Source: Limibacillus sp.
GTDB lineage: Bacteria; Pseudomonadota; Alphaproteobacteria; Kiloniellales; CECT-8803
DNA: 64,000 nt
Assembly: GCA_037379885.1 (NCBI GenBank)
Contig: JARRJC010000002.1
Location: 113,762 to 177,761 of the forward strand
Direction of reading: 5' to 3'
Positions within the stretch are counted from its first letter, which is position 1; every line of letters begins with the position of its first letter. Positions 35,253 through 45,210 of this stretch are shown piece after piece. Made by a program: the position numbers and the translations under genes. Under the pieces are notes generated by a model. The model ran no database searches. It was not told where the DNA came from and worked only from the letters and a program-made list of their open reading frames with translations.

Positions 35253-35925
35253 TGACCGGCATCCCATGAACCCGCGGTTCGAAGACCTGCCCGCGGCGCT
35301 GCCGATCTTCCCGCTGAGCGGCGTGTTGCTGCTGCCCAAGGCGCAGCTTCCGCTCAACATCTTCGAACCGCGCTATCTGGCCATGATCGACCACGCGCTG
35401 AAGCACGAGCGTTTGATCGGCATGATCATGCCGCGCGAGGACGCGGCCGGAATCCGCATGGGCGACAGCCCGGTCTATCCGCTGGGCTGCGCGGGCCGCA
35501 TCGTCTCCTTCACCGAGACCGAGGACGGGCGCTACCTGATCACGCTTCAAGGGCTGATCCGCTTCGATCTCAAGGAAGAACTGCCGATCGAGGCCGGCTT
35601 CCGCCGCGTCGTCCCCGACTATTCGAACTACCGCGCCGATCTGGAGCAGCCGGAGGTGGAGGAGGACTTCTTCGACCGCAAGCGGCTGCTCAGCAACCTG
35701 CAGCGCTACTTCGACGCCAAGAGCATCTCCGCCGATTGGGAAGCCATCGAGGAGGCGCCGGGCGAGCGGCTCATCACCTCGCTTGCCATGGCCTGTCCCT
35801 TCGATAGTCTTGAAAAGCAGGCGCTCTTGCAGGCGCCGGACAACGTGGCGCGGGCCGAAACCCTGATCCGCATCCTGGAGATGGCCGGGGGCGAGGACGG
35901 GGGCTACTCCACCCGCACGCATTGA
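35242..35925 (+). CDS. Lon N-terminal-domain (LON substrate-binding) protein
   Basis: A 227-residue stand-alone Lon substrate-binding domain. It has the typical LPIFPLSGVLLLPKAQLPLNIFEPRYLAM start, followed by GCAGRIVSFTETEDGRYLITLQGLIRF. It lacks the AAA+ and protease domains of Lon. It lies 80 bases after ybbN and just before Trm112, a protein-quality neighbourhood common in alphaproteobacteria. Function is not established. Confidence 0.88.
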   Translation: MSTPDRHPMNPRFEDLPAALPIFPLSGVLLLPKAQLPLNIFEPRYLAMIDHALKHERLIGMIMPREDAAGIRMGDSPVYPLGCAGRIVSFTETEDGRYLITLQGLIRFDLKEELPIEAGFRRVVPDYSNYRADLEQPEVEEDFFDRKRLLSNLQRYFDAKSISADWEAIEEAPGERLITSLAMACPFDSLEKQALLQAPDNVARAETLIRILEMAGGEDGGYSTRTH

Positions 35926-35973
35926 TGGGCGCGGGCAGCGATGGGCACGCGCGCTGATTGAGAGGGCACGACG

Positions 35974-36165
35974 ATGACGAAGGTCGATCCAAAGCTTCTG
36001 GAGATTCTGGTCTGCCCGGTCACCAAGGGCCCGCTGGAGTACGATTCCGCGCGCCAGGAACTGATCAGCCGTCAGGCCGGTCTCGCCTTTCCGATCCGCC
36101 ACGGCATCCCGATCATGCTGCCCGACGAGGCCCGCGAGCTGAAGGCGGAGGACAGCGCGCCGTGA
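35974..36165 (+). CDS. Trm112/YcaR-family small zinc-ribbon-like protein
   Basis: A 63-residue protein: [19 protein letters not shown], then [20 protein letters not shown]. This is the UPF0434/Trm112-like family, whose eukaryotic member activates methyltransferases. Only one of the usual zinc Cys residues is present, so metal binding is doubtful. It overlaps the DUF971 gene by four bases (GTGA). Confidence 0.9.
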   Translation: MTKVDPKLLEILVCPVTKGPLEYDSARQELISRQAGLAFPIRHGIPIMLPDEARELKAEDSAP

Positions 36166-36542
36166 CCGCGGAAAGCTGGGAAAGCGCGCACTGGCCGACC
36201 GAGCTGCGCTACAACAAGGCGGAGAAGACCCTCCATGTCACCTTCGACAACGGCGCGGCTTTCGCCTTGCCCGCCGAACTGCTTCGGGTCGAAAGCCCCT
36301 CGGCGGAGGTCCAGGGGCACGGCCCCGGCCAAAAGCAGATCATCGCCGGGCGCCGCCACGTCGGGATCATGGAGATCGAGCCGGTCGGCAACTACGCCGT
36401 CAAGATCAAGTTCGACGACCTGCACGACAGCGGCATCTTTTCCTGGAAGTACCTCTATGAACTGGGGGAGCGCCGCGAAGAGCTTTGGAACAGCTACCTC
36501 TCGGAGCTCGAGAAGCGCGGGCTGAAGCGCGATCCGCGCTAG
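36162..36542 (+). CDS. DUF971 domain protein (gamma-butyrobetaine hydroxylase-like N-terminal domain)
   Basis: A 126-residue protein starting at a GTG coupled to the Trm112 stop. The pattern [37 protein letters not shown] and [24 protein letters not shown] fits DUF971, found N-terminal in gamma-butyrobetaine hydroxylases and, alone, often near iron-sulfur assembly genes. Exact role unknown. Confidence 0.88.
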   Translation: MTAESWESAHWPTELRYNKAEKTLHVTFDNGAAFALPAELLRVESPSAEVQGHGPGQKQIIAGRRHVGIMEIEPVGNYAVKIKFDDLHDSGIFSWKYLYELGERREELWNSYLSELEKRGLKRDPR

Positions 36543-36551
36543 CCGGGCGTT

Positions 36552-37805
36552 CTAGAGCGCCTCGCCCCTGATCAGGCGGGGCAGGTCGCCCGTCACGCCC
36601 ATGGCGTCCTGCATGAAGAGCCGCTTCAGGGGCGGCAGGCGATCGACCGCGGCCAGCCCCAGATCCCGGGCGAGCCGCAGCGGCGCGATGTCGTTGGAGA
36701 AGAGGCGGTTGAGCGCATCGGTCACCGCGACCAGCGCCAGCGCATCGAAACGCCGCCATTGGGGATAGCGGGACAGCAGGTTGGCGTCCCCCAGGTCGAG
36801 ACCCAGGCGCGCAGCGTCCACCAGGATCTCCGCCAGCGCCGCCACATCCCTCAGACCCAGGTTCAGACCCTGCCCCGCGATGGGGTGGATGCCGTGCGCC
36901 GCGTCGCCCACGATGACGAGGCGGTGGTCCAGGTAGCGCTCGGCCAAGAGTAGCGACAGCGGATAGGACCAGCGGGGCCCGACCGCCTTGAGCGCGCCGA
37001 GACTGTCGCCGAAACGCCGCTCGATCTCCGCCGAGAAGTCCGCCTCGTCCAGCTTCATCATGGCCCCGGCCAGCTCGCGCTTTTCGGTCCAGACGATGGA
37101 GGAGCGGTGGCGGCCCTTGGCGTCGTCGGTCAGCGGCAACATCGCGAAGGGACCGGCGGGCAGGAAGTTCTCGTGGGCCACGCCCTCGTGGTCCAGCTCA
37201 TGCTCCACGGTGGCCACGATCCCGGCCTGGGGATAGTCCCATCGGGTGGTCTTGATCCCCGCCTCCTCGCGCAGCCGCGAGCCGCGGCCGTCCGCGGCGA
37301 CGGCCAGCGAGGCCGAGAGCCGGCGCCCGTCGTCCAGCTCCGCCGTGACGCCGTACGCCCCGCGCTCCAAAGGACCGGCGAGGCTGTGCGGCGCCAGCAG
37401 CGTCAGCCCCTCGACCGGCAGCGCGGAGAAAAGGGCCTTCCTGAGCGTGCGGTTCTCGACGATGTAGCCCAGCGGCACGTCGCCCACCTCGCTATGGTCG
37501 TAGTGCAGGAAAAGCGGGGAGGCGGCCTCGCCGATGCGCGCGTCGGAGACCCGGATGTCCAGGATCGGGGCGGCGCCCGGCGCCATGGCCTTCCAAAGCC
37601 CCAGCGCGGAGAGCATCTGCTTGGTGCCGGCGGCGATCGCGCTGGCGCGCCCGTCGAAGGCCGCGCCCTGCGCCGTCGCCGGATCCTCGCGGTCCACCAG
37701 AAGACAGGTGACGCCTGCGCCCGCGAGCGCGTGGGCCAGGGTCAGGCCCACCAGCCCGCCACCCACGATCAGAACATCCGCCTTCAAGTCCCCGCGCTTC
37801 GCCAT
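36552..37805 (-). CDS. UbiH/UbiF/COQ6-family FAD-dependent hydroxylase
   Basis: A 417-residue flavin monooxygenase of ubiquinone biosynthesis. The Rossmann motif is VLIVGGGLVGLTLAHAL, the second signature is the DG motif AVAADGRGSRLREEAG, and the FAD-phosphate motif is GDAAHGIHPIAGQGLNLGLRD. It hydroxylates the aromatic ring of a ubiquinone precursor at the membrane; which position cannot be told. The ATG at MAKRGDLKA is chosen over a longer frame that would enter the glnK control region. It is convergent with the DUF971 gene. Confidence 0.9.
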   Translation of the reverse strand: MAKRGDLKADVLIVGGGLVGLTLAHALAGAGVTCLLVDREDPATAQGAAFDGRASAIAAGTKQMLSALGLWKAMAPGAAPILDIRVSDARIGEAASPLFLHYDHSEVGDVPLGYIVENRTLRKALFSALPVEGLTLLAPHSLAGPLERGAYGVTAELDDGRRLSASLAVAADGRGSRLREEAGIKTTRWDYPQAGIVATVEHELDHEGVAHENFLPAGPFAMLPLTDDAKGRHRSSIVWTEKRELAGAMMKLDEADFSAEIERRFGDSLGALKAVGPRWSYPLSLLLAERYLDHRLVIVGDAAHGIHPIAGQGLNLGLRDVAALAEILVDAARLGLDLGDANLLSRYPQWRRFDALALVAVTDALNRLFSNDIAPLRLARDLGLAAVDRLPPLKRLFMQDAMGVTGDLPRLIRGEAL

Positions 37806-37876
37806 GCCCCAAAGATCGTTCAGGGGCCCGTTCCTGTCCAGGGGCAAGGCGGCGCAGGCGGCGACTTTGAGTGCGG

Positions 37877-37893
37877 TGCACAAAAAATGTGCA
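37877..37893. promoter_or_regulatory. NtrC-type binding site upstream of glnK
   Basis: TGCACA-AAAAA-TGTGCA is a perfect palindrome matching the NtrC enhancer consensus TGCAC(C/T)-N5-(G/A)GTGCA in form. It lies about 145 bases upstream of the sigma-54 promoter, the expected enhancer distance. A weaker half-site (TATGCA) lies about 35 bases further on, which could be a second site. Confidence 0.7.
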
Positions 37894-38021
37894 TAAGAAA
37901 TAGGCAGTTTACGGTTTGGTCATTTTTTATGCAGGCCTCTGAAGCGGCCGCGCCGCGCCAATCCGCTAAGTGTCTGACTAGACTCCTGATTCGGATGGAT
38001 GAATCCTGGTGAAAGCGATTT

Positions 38022-38037
38022 TGGCACGACTCTTGCT
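38022..38037 (+). promoter_or_regulatory. Sigma-54 promoter of glnK-amtB
   Basis: TGGCAC-N5-TTGCT matches the -24/-12 consensus TGGCAC-N5-TTGC(A/T) exactly. It lies 67 bases before the glnK start and gives nitrogen-limitation control with the NtrC palindrome. Confidence 0.9.
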
Positions 38038-38082
38038 TCCTCACTCTCTCGGGGGCCGGTGTGAGACCGGCGCTTGGAATAA

Positions 38083-38442
<360 letters not shown>

Positions 38443-38456
38443 GGAGGAATAAAGTC

Positions 38457-39797
38457 ATGATTCGCGACTATCTTGGTAAATTTTTGACGGTGGGTGCGCT
38501 TGCGGGCGTGCTCGGCGTCGCTGCCGTCGCTCCGGCGTCGGCTCAGGACGCCGCCATGGGCGTCTCCGAGGAAACCACCTACGTCTTCAACACCCTTCTG
38601 TTCCTGATGGCCGGCTTCCTGGTCATGTGGATGGCCGCTGGCTTCTGCATGCTGGAGTCGGGTCTGGTGCGTTCCAAGAACGTCACCATGCAGAGCCTGA
38701 AGAACATGGCGCTCTACTCGATCGCCTGCCTTCTGTACCTGTTCATCGGGTATGGCTTCATGTATCCGGGCAGCTGGATCGCCGAGGGCTACCTGGGCAT
38801 GACCTCGATCACGTCCCTGCCGGGGCATGAGGCCGAGGACATCACCTACGCCTCGGTCGGGTCCGACTTCTTCTTCCAGCTGGTGTTCTGCGCCGCGACC
38901 GCCTCGATCGTCTCGGGCACCGTGGCCGAGCGCATCAAGCTGTGGCCCTTCCTGATCTTCACCGTCGTTCTGACCGGCCTGATCTACCCGATCCAGGGTT
39001 CCTGGACCTGGGGCGGCGGCTGGCTGAGCGAGATGGGCTTCTCCGACTTCGCGGGCTCCACCATCGTCCACTCCGTGGGCGGCTGGGCCGCGCTGACGGG
39101 CGCCGTCATCCTCGGTGCGCGTAAGGGCAAGTACGGCCCCGACGGCAAGGTTCACCCGATGCCGGGCTCCAACCTGACGCTCGCCACGCTGGGCACCTTC
39201 ATCCTGTGGCTCGGCTGGTTCGGCTTCAACGGCGGCTCGCAGCTGGCCATGGGCTCGCTGGGTGACGTTTCCGACGTGTCGCGCATCTTCGCGAACACCA
39301 ACACGGCGGCTGCCGCCGGCGCTCTCGCCGCGCTGATCCTGACCGCCATCCTCTACAAGAAGCCGGATCTGACCATGGTGCTGAACGGCGCCCTCGCCGG
39401 CCTGGTGGCCATCACGGCCGAGCCGCTGGCTCCCAGCCTGATGTGGTCTGTCGTGGTCGGTGGCATCGGCGGCGTGATCGTGGTCTTCACGGTTCCGCTT
39501 CTCGACAAGCTCAAGATCGACGACGTGGTCGGCGCCATTCCGGTCCACCTCTTCGCCGGCATCTGGGGCACCATCGCCGTGGTCTTCTCCAACGGCGACG
39601 CCAACATCGCCACTCAGATCATCGGCATTGTCGCCATCGGCGCCTTCGTCGTGGTCACCTCGGGTGTGTTCTGGCTGATCCTCAAGGCGGTCATGGGCCT
39701 GCGCCCCACCGAAGAGGAAGAGGAATTGGGTCTCGACCAGGCAGAGCTTGGCATGGAGGCCTATCCCGAGTTCGGTCGTGGTTCCCAGTCCCTCTAA
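38457..39797 (+). CDS. amtB: Ammonium transporter AmtB
   Basis: A 446-residue Amt protein with a cleavable signal peptide (ending APASAQDA) and 11 transmembrane segments. The twin-His pore is visible as HSVGGWAAL and HLFAGIWG; FWGWFGFN-like and NTNTAAAAG segments are also typical. It conducts ammonium and is regulated by GlnK. Its tail is an acidic EEEEELG stretch. GAGGAGG precedes the ATG. Confidence 0.95.
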   Translation: MIRDYLGKFLTVGALAGVLGVAAVAPASAQDAAMGVSEETTYVFNTLLFLMAGFLVMWMAAGFCMLESGLVRSKNVTMQSLKNMALYSIACLLYLFIGYGFMYPGSWIAEGYLGMTSITSLPGHEAEDITYASVGSDFFFQLVFCAATASIVSGTVAERIKLWPFLIFTVVLTGLIYPIQGSWTWGGGWLSEMGFSDFAGSTIVHSVGGWAALTGAVILGARKGKYGPDGKVHPMPGSNLTLATLGTFILWLGWFGFNGGSQLAMGSLGDVSDVSRIFANTNTAAAAGALAALILTAILYKKPDLTMVLNGALAGLVAITAEPLAPSLMWSVVVGGIGGVIVVFTVPLLDKLKIDDVVGAIPVHLFAGIWGTIAVVFSNGDANIATQIIGIVAIGAFVVVTSGVFWLILKAVMGLRPTEEEEELGLDQAELGMEAYPEFGRGSQSL

Positions 39798-39866
39798 GGA
39801 GAACAAGAAAGGGATATGAACCACTAACCAACGAGCTTTCCCGGCGGACGTTCCTCCGCTAACTCG

Positions 39867-39900
39867 AGCCCGGCAGCACCCGCTGCCGGGCTTTTTCTTT
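39867..39900 (+). terminator. Rho-independent terminator of glnK-amtB
   Basis: A perfect 10-bp stem AGCCCGGCAG / CTGCCGGGCT with a six-base loop, followed by TTTTTCTTTT. It ends the glnK-amtB transcript 70 bases after the amtB stop. Confidence 0.93.
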
Positions 39901-39949
39901 TGTCCTTTCGAAGGCTCTGCGTTCGTATTCCGTTCGCGAATCGGCGACT

Positions 39950-39979
39950 CGAGTCGCTTTCGAGTCGCGCCCGAGTCGC
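39950..39979 (+). repeat. Three direct repeats CGAGTCGC phased at exactly 11 bp
   Basis: CGAGTCGC occurs at 39950, 39961 and 39972, one helical turn apart. The first copy is also the right half of the 14-base palindrome GCGACTCGAGTCGC. It lies in the gap between the amtB terminator and the aminotransferase gene, a good place for a regulator that binds as a head-to-tail oligomer (PhoB-like layout, but not the PhoB sequence). The 519-base gap also holds the terminator and nothing else I recognise. Confidence 0.6.
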
Positions 39980-40316
39980 AGGCCGAAGCCATCCCTCCGC
40001 GACCTGGCCGCCGGGGAAATAGGGCTTGCGGCGCGCGCGACCCCTGACACAAGATATTGCGGCCCTAGTCGAGCAGGGCGAAGGACTTACCCGCCGAACT
40101 TGCTTGTTCTCTTGAAGGGGCGGCGGTAAGCTTGTTCTCGTTTTATGCCAAGCCCGAGTCCCGGGCTGGGTGAAAACGCTGAAGGGGAGCGTTTTGAGCA
40201 AGACGACGAAGCTTGGAGCAGGTGGGGCTTCCGGCTCCGCCGCCGACTCCGCTGTCAGGGTGCCGCGCGCAAGCGGCGGACCTGAGAGGGCGGCTGACGG
40301 CGGCGGCGATATCCCT

Positions 40317-41597
40317 ATGCAAGATCCCCTCATGCAAAAATCCAGCCCCGGCGTGACCCCCGGCGTTTCCCCTGGCGTATCGATGCCCCGGGTCGCCAAG
40401 CGCGACGTCATGGCGGCCTTCCATCCCTTCATCCGGCTGGAGCGGCTGCTGAAGGACCGCAAGCCCGGCGACCACGGCGTCCCCGGCGTCGAGGGCCCCT
40501 TGCTGCTTCAGGTCGGCGAACCGAAGAACCCGCCGCCCGCCTTCATGCTGGAGACCCTGAGCGCGAACGCCGACGGCTGGGCCAGCTACCCCGCCGCGCG
40601 CGGCACGCCGGAATTCCAGAAGGCGGCGGCGGCCTGGGCCACGCGCCGCTTCGGATTGCCCGGAGGCTTCCTGGATCCCGAGCGCTGCCTGCTGCCAGTG
40701 CCCGGGACCCGCGAAGGGCTTTTCTTCGCGATCTCGACGCTGATCCCCGGCCCCGGCGAGGGGGACAAGCGGAAGGTCTTGATCCCCAGCCCCTTCTTCC
40801 ACGTCTACGCCGGTGCGACCGCAGCGGGCGGCGGCGAGCCGGTCTTCGTGGCCGCGGGGCCTGAGACGGGCTTTCTTCCGGACTACGCGAGCCTGCCGCC
40901 CGAGATCCTGGAGCAGACGGCGGCGGCCATCCTCTGTTCGCCCTCCAACCCGCAAGGGGCGGTGGCGAGCCGCGAACAGGTGGCCGGCTCGATCGCGCTG
41001 GCGCGGCGTCACGGGTTCCTCGCCATTTTCGACGAGTGCTATTCCGAGCTCTACTTCGACGACCCGCCGCCCGGCGCCCTGACGCTGGCGGCTGAAAGCG
41101 GGTCGCTCGATAGCGTGATGGTCTTCCATTCGCTCTCCAAGCGGTCCAGCGCGCCGGGACTGCGCTGTGGCTTCATGGCGGGCGACCCGGAGTGGATCGA
41201 CCGCTTCGACGGCGCGCTCAGGTTCGGCGGCGCGGGCGTGCCGCGCCCGGTCCAGGCGGCGGGCGCCGCGCTCTGGGGCGACGAGAGCCATGTCGAGGCC
41301 AACCGCGCCTTCTACCGGCGCAACTTCGAGACCGCGGGCCGCGTTCTGGGCTCGCGCTTCGGCTACAGCCGCCCGGCCGGAGGGTTCTTCCTCTGGCTGG
41401 AGGTCGGCGACGGCGAAGCGGCGGCGGTGAAGCTTTGGGAGGAGGCGGGCATCCGCGTCCTGCCCGGCGCCTACATGTGCGCCCAAGACGATCACGGAAA
41501 CAATCCCGGCGCGCCCTATATCCGGGTGGCGCTGGTGCATGATCAGAGCTATGTCGAGGCGGCCTTGGAACGCCTCGCGGCCTGTCTCGAATCATGA
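40317..41597 (+). CDS. Class I/II PLP-dependent aminotransferase
   Basis: A 426-residue fold-type I aminotransferase. Family marks are LLLQVGEPK, WASYPAARGTPEFQKAAAAW, CSPSNPQGAV, the IFDECYSELYF cofactor Asp, the PLP Lys in FHSLSKRSSAPG and RCGFMAG. Paralogues with this pattern are annotated as N-succinyldiaminopimelate aminotransferase (DapC-like) for lysine synthesis, but the assignment is not firm. The start is unsure: the frame is open from 40170, with a TTG at 40194 behind GGGGAG and ATGs at 40317 and 40383; conserved sequence begins at about 40383. It lies 51 bases before ftsK. Confidence 0.85.
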   Translation: MQDPLMQKSSPGVTPGVSPGVSMPRVAKRDVMAAFHPFIRLERLLKDRKPGDHGVPGVEGPLLLQVGEPKNPPPAFMLETLSANADGWASYPAARGTPEFQKAAAAWATRRFGLPGGFLDPERCLLPVPGTREGLFFAISTLIPGPGEGDKRKVLIPSPFFHVYAGATAAGGGEPVFVAAGPETGFLPDYASLPPEILEQTAAAILCSPSNPQGAVASREQVAGSIALARRHGFLAIFDECYSELYFDDPPPGALTLAAESGSLDSVMVFHSLSKRSSAPGLRCGFMAGDPEWIDRFDGALRFGGAGVPRPVQAAGAALWGDESHVEANRAFYRRNFETAGRVLGSRFGYSRPAGGFFLWLEVGDGEAAAVKLWEEAGIRVLPGAYMCAQDDHGNNPGAPYIRVALVHDQSYVEAALERLAACLES

Positions 41598-41648
41598 GGC
41601 GGCCAAGGCTGAAACGAGAGTGACGGTGGGGACCGTAAGGAGACCGGT

Positions 41649-44204
41649 ATGTCGATGAGAGAGGGGACCATGGGCCGAGTAGGCGGCGGCGGAAAAAGCA
41701 GGGGACGCGGCAAACGCAGCAAGCGCGACAGCGGTCTGCTGCCCGAAAGCGCCGTTCTGTTCCTGAAGAAGCGCGCGCTGGAGCTCGTGGGGCTGGCGCT
41801 GCTGCTGGCCGGGCCCGCCTTGCTGGTCGCCTGCCTCAGCTACAATCCCGGCGATCCCTCGCTCAACAGCGCGAGCGCGGCGCCGGTGGCCAATCTCCTG
41901 GGCCTGCCGGGCGCCTATGCCGCCGACCTGCTGTTGCAGAGCCTGGGACTTGCCTCGGGCGGCCTGGCGCTGATCCTCTCGGCCTGGGGCTACCGCCTGC
42001 TGCGCGACAAGGCGATCGAGGCCCTGCTTCTGCGCCTCGCGCTCTCGCCGGTTTCCCTGCTGCTGCTGGCCATGGGCCTGGAAGCCCTGCCGACGCCTGA
42101 CGGCTGGCCCTTCCCCGCCGGTCTGGGCGGCTTCTCCGGCGCGCTGCTGGTCAGCACGCTCGGCGGCCAGTTCGGCCTGTCTCTTTGGATTCTCAGCGGC
42201 CTCGGCCTCGTCGCGGGCGTGGCCTTGCTCGTCTACGGCTTTGCGCTCACCAAGCGGGACTGGCGCGGCCTGGGGCAGGGCATGGCTTGGTTCTTCCCGC
42301 GCCGCTCCACGGACAAGGCGGAGCCGCGCCGCCGCGAGGATCCCAAGGCCCGCCGCGCCGCCAAGGACGAGGCCGAGGACGAGACCTCCGGCCTGCGCGT
42401 TCCGGCCTTCCTGACGGACATGAAGGCGCCGCGCGTCCCCAGCATTCCCTTCGGCGGCCTCGTCGCGCGCCTGAGGGAGTCCTTCGCCAAGTCGCCGGAC
42501 GAAGAGGACGAGGAACTGACCGGCCAGACCGGGGGCCCGCGGGTCGAGCCCACCCTGGGCGCCAGCCGGGTGGAGCGCAGGCAGAACGAGCCCGACCCCG
42601 ATCCGGTGGAGATCCCCGCGGCGCCCAAGCGCGATCGGGCGCAGCGCGGCGCGGCGCGCAAGACGCCGCCCAAGCAGACCAGTCTCGCGCTCGGCAATCC
42701 CGACGACTATGCCGCCCCGCCGCTCGACTATCTGCGCGCGCCGCCGCCCGAGGTGGTCAGCAGCGAGCTCAGCGAGGACGCCCTGGAGAAGAACGCGCGC
42801 CTGCTGGAAGGCGTGCTTCAGGACTTCGGCGTCAAGGGCGAGATCGTGAAGGTGCGCCCCGGCCCGGTCGTGACCCGCTACGAGCTGGAGCCCGCGCCGG
42901 GCACCAAGACCAGCCGCGTGATCGGGCTCGCCGACGACATCGCCCGCTCCATGTCCGCGCTCTCCGTACGCGTCGCCGTGGTTCCGGGCTCCAGCGTCAT
43001 CGGCATCGAACTGCCCAACAAGAAGCGGGACACCGTATGGCTGCGCGAGGTTCTGTCCTCCGACGTCTACCAGGACGGCCGCCAGAAACTGCCGCTGGTG
43101 CTGGGCAAGGACATCTCCGGCGCGCCCTCCGTCGCGGACCTGTCGCGCATGCCCCACCTGCTGGTGGCCGGCACCACGGGTTCGGGCAAGTCGGTTTCGA
43201 TCAACGCCATGATCCTCAGCCTGCTCTACCGCCTCTCGCCCGAGCAGTGCCGCTTCATCATGGTCGATCCCAAGATGCTGGAACTCTCGGTCTACGACGG
43301 CATCCCGCATCTGCTCTCGCCCGTGGTCACCGATCCGCGCAAGGCCGTGGTCGCGCTGAAGTGGGCGGTGCGCGAGATGGAGCAGCGCTATCAGGCCATG
43401 TCGCGGCTGGGCGTGCGCTCGATCGAGGGCTACAACCAGCGCGTCGAGGAGGCCCGCAAGAAGGGCGAGGTGCTGACCCGCAAGGTGCAGACCGGCTTCG
43501 ACCCCGACACCGGCCAGCCGATCTACGAGGAACAGCCCTTCGATCTGGCCTCGCTGCCCTTCATCGTGGTGATCGTCGACGAGATGGCGGACCTGATGCT
43601 GGTCGCCGGCAAGGACGTGGAAGGCGCGATCCAGCGTCTGGCGCAGATGGCCCGCGCGGCGGGCATCCACTTGATCATGGCGACCCAGCGCCCCTCGGTC
43701 GACGTCATCACCGGCACCATCAAGGCGAACTTCCCGACCCGCATCTCCTTCCACGTCACCTCCAAGATCGACAGCCGCACGATCCTGGGCGAGATGGGCG
43801 CCGAGCAGCTGCTCGGCATGGGCGACATGCTGCACATGGCCCACGGCGGGCGCATCAGCCGCGTCCACGGCCCCCTGGTCACCGACGAGGAGGTCGAGAA
43901 GGTGGTCAACCACCTGCGCAGCCTCGGCGAGCCGGAGTATCTGGAGGATGTGACCGAGGACGAGGAGTCCCTGGGCGACCCCTTGATCCCGGGCGGCGAC
44001 GGCGGCAGCGGAGACGACCTCTACGATCAGGCGGTCGCCCTGGTCCTGCGCGAGCGCAAGGCCTCCACCTCCTTCGTGCAGCGCCACCTTCAGATCGGCT
44101 ACAACCGGGCCGCCCGCCTGATCGAGCGCATGGAGCAAGAAGGGCTGGTGAGCCAGGCCAACCACGTCGGCAAGCGCGAGATCCTGGCAGGCGGCGGCGA
44201 GTAG
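41649..44204 (+). CDS. ftsK: DNA translocase FtsK
   Basis: An 851-residue septal DNA pump that moves chromosome ends apart and activates XerCD at dif. It has four hydrophobic segments in the first about 200 residues, a short charged and Pro-rich linker, the motor with Walker A GTTGSGKS (residues 508-515) and Walker [14 protein letters not shown], and a C-terminal winged-helix gamma domain that reads KOPS ([23 protein letters not shown]). The linker is short compared with E. coli. AAGGAGA precedes the ATG. Confidence 0.95.
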   Translation: MSMREGTMGRVGGGGKSRGRGKRSKRDSGLLPESAVLFLKKRALELVGLALLLAGPALLVACLSYNPGDPSLNSASAAPVANLLGLPGAYAADLLLQSLGLASGGLALILSAWGYRLLRDKAIEALLLRLALSPVSLLLLAMGLEALPTPDGWPFPAGLGGFSGALLVSTLGGQFGLSLWILSGLGLVAGVALLVYGFALTKRDWRGLGQGMAWFFPRRSTDKAEPRRREDPKARRAAKDEAEDETSGLRVPAFLTDMKAPRVPSIPFGGLVARLRESFAKSPDEEDEELTGQTGGPRVEPTLGASRVERRQNEPDPDPVEIPAAPKRDRAQRGAARKTPPKQTSLALGNPDDYAAPPLDYLRAPPPEVVSSELSEDALEKNARLLEGVLQDFGVKGEIVKVRPGPVVTRYELEPAPGTKTSRVIGLADDIARSMSALSVRVAVVPGSSVIGIELPNKKRDTVWLREVLSSDVYQDGRQKLPLVLGKDISGAPSVADLSRMPHLLVAGTTGSGKSVSINAMILSLLYRLSPEQCRFIMVDPKMLELSVYDGIPHLLSPVVTDPRKAVVALKWAVREMEQRYQAMSRLGVRSIEGYNQRVEEARKKGEVLTRKVQTGFDPDTGQPIYEEQPFDLASLPFIVVIVDEMADLMLVAGKDVEGAIQRLAQMARAAGIHLIMATQRPSVDVITGTIKANFPTRISFHVTSKIDSRTILGEMGAEQLLGMGDMLHMAHGGRISRVHGPLVTDEEVEKVVNHLRSLGEPEYLEDVTEDEESLGDPLIPGGDGGSGDDLYDQAVALVLRERKASTSFVQRHLQIGYNRAARLIERMEQEGLVSQANHVGKREILAGGGE

Positions 44205-44405
44205 GCGCCAAAAGGAAATCACGCCGGGATCACCTTTCCGCCGCATTCGGCGGGCATATCCTATGAAGCCTTCCCTCCCGGACGGGTGCAGGACCCAAGC
44301 GAAAAGCTTTCCTTGCCTCGTCCGGGTCAAGGCCACATCTTCATGCGGGCGAGCGCCTGGGCGCCCTCACGGAACGACATCAAGGATCACGGGATCTCCA
44401 AGGAA

Positions 44406-45197
44406 ATGCCTTTGTCTTTTGCCCCGAAAGCCTCCGCCCTCTGCTGCGCGCTGCTGGCCGCGGTCCTGCTAGGTCCGGCGCCGCTCGCCGCGCAGAGCAG
44501 CGAGAGTGCCAGCGACGCCCCGCCGCCGATCCGGCTCAGCCCCGACTATCCCTCCGGCGATATAAACGGAAACGTCCAGCCCAGCCTCGGCGTCGACGAG
44601 GACTACGTGGTCGACGGCATCGAGGGGGCGGGCAAGGCCGTCCAGGCCGCCGACATCCTGGGCCGCATCGAAGGCTACATGAACTCCATCAAGACCCTGC
44701 ACGCGCACTTCGAGCAGATCGCCTCGGACGGCTCCTACGCGACCGGGCTGATGGTGCTGGACCGGCCCGGCCGCATGCGCTTCGAATACGATCCGCCGCA
44801 CCCGGTGCTGATGATCGCGACCAGCGGCACGCTGGTCTACTACGACCGCGAGCTGGAGGAGGCGACCTACATCCCGGTCAGCCAGACCCCGGTCTGGTTC
44901 CTGCTGCGCGACGACATCACCTTCGGCGACCCCTTGCAGGTCGTGGAGCTGAAGCGGCGCGGAAACAGTTATCTGCTGTCGCTGGTCGAAGAGGGCGAAC
45001 TGGACCAGGGCACCGTGACCCTGCAGTTCCAGGTTGATCCGCTGAAGCTGGAACGCTGGCAGATCATCGACGGGCAGGGCACCATCACGCAGATCACCCT
45101 GCTGGACCCCAAGTTCAACCGTGACGTGGGCGACCACCCCTTCGACATCTCGGTCTTCAAGGACCGCTTCCCGCAGGACGACGGCCCGGGCCAGTAA
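44406..45197 (+). CDS. lolA: Outer-membrane lipoprotein carrier protein LolA family
   Basis: A 263-residue periplasmic chaperone for lipoproteins. It has a signal peptide (MPLSFAPKASALCCALLAAVLLGPAPLAAQ), a long acidic spacer, then the LolA body: IKTLHAHFEQIASDGSYATGLMVLDRPGRMRFEYDPP, and LVYYDRELEEATYIP. It is 200 bases downstream of ftsK, the usual neighbourhood ftsK-lolA-xthA. The gap contains a CCGCCG-CATT-CGGCGG hairpin without a U-run. Confidence 0.88.
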   Translation: MPLSFAPKASALCCALLAAVLLGPAPLAAQSSESASDAPPPIRLSPDYPSGDINGNVQPSLGVDEDYVVDGIEGAGKAVQAADILGRIEGYMNSIKTLHAHFEQIASDGSYATGLMVLDRPGRMRFEYDPPHPVLMIATSGTLVYYDRELEEATYIPVSQTPVWFLLRDDITFGDPLQVVELKRRGNSYLLSLVEEGELDQGTVTLQFQVDPLKLERWQIIDGQGTITQITLLDPKFNRDVGDHPFDISVFKDRFPQDDGPGQ

Positions 45198-45210
45198 GCC
45201 GGGGCGACAG

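Noticed and set aside
35974-36165. Trm112 as a classical zinc protein
   Set aside because: Only one of the expected Cys residues (in VCPVT) is present, so zinc binding is not supported although the family match is clear.
37888-37896. TGTGCATAA as a DnaA box upstream of glnK
   Set aside because: It is the right half of the NtrC palindrome and is single, so NtrC binding explains it better.
41592-44336. Very long open frame on the minus strand (over 900 codons) opposite ftsK
   Set aside because: It lies opposite an unmistakable ftsK. Its product is repetitive His/Gln/Arg/Asp/Gly-rich text without domains, as expected from the antisense frame of GC-rich genes.
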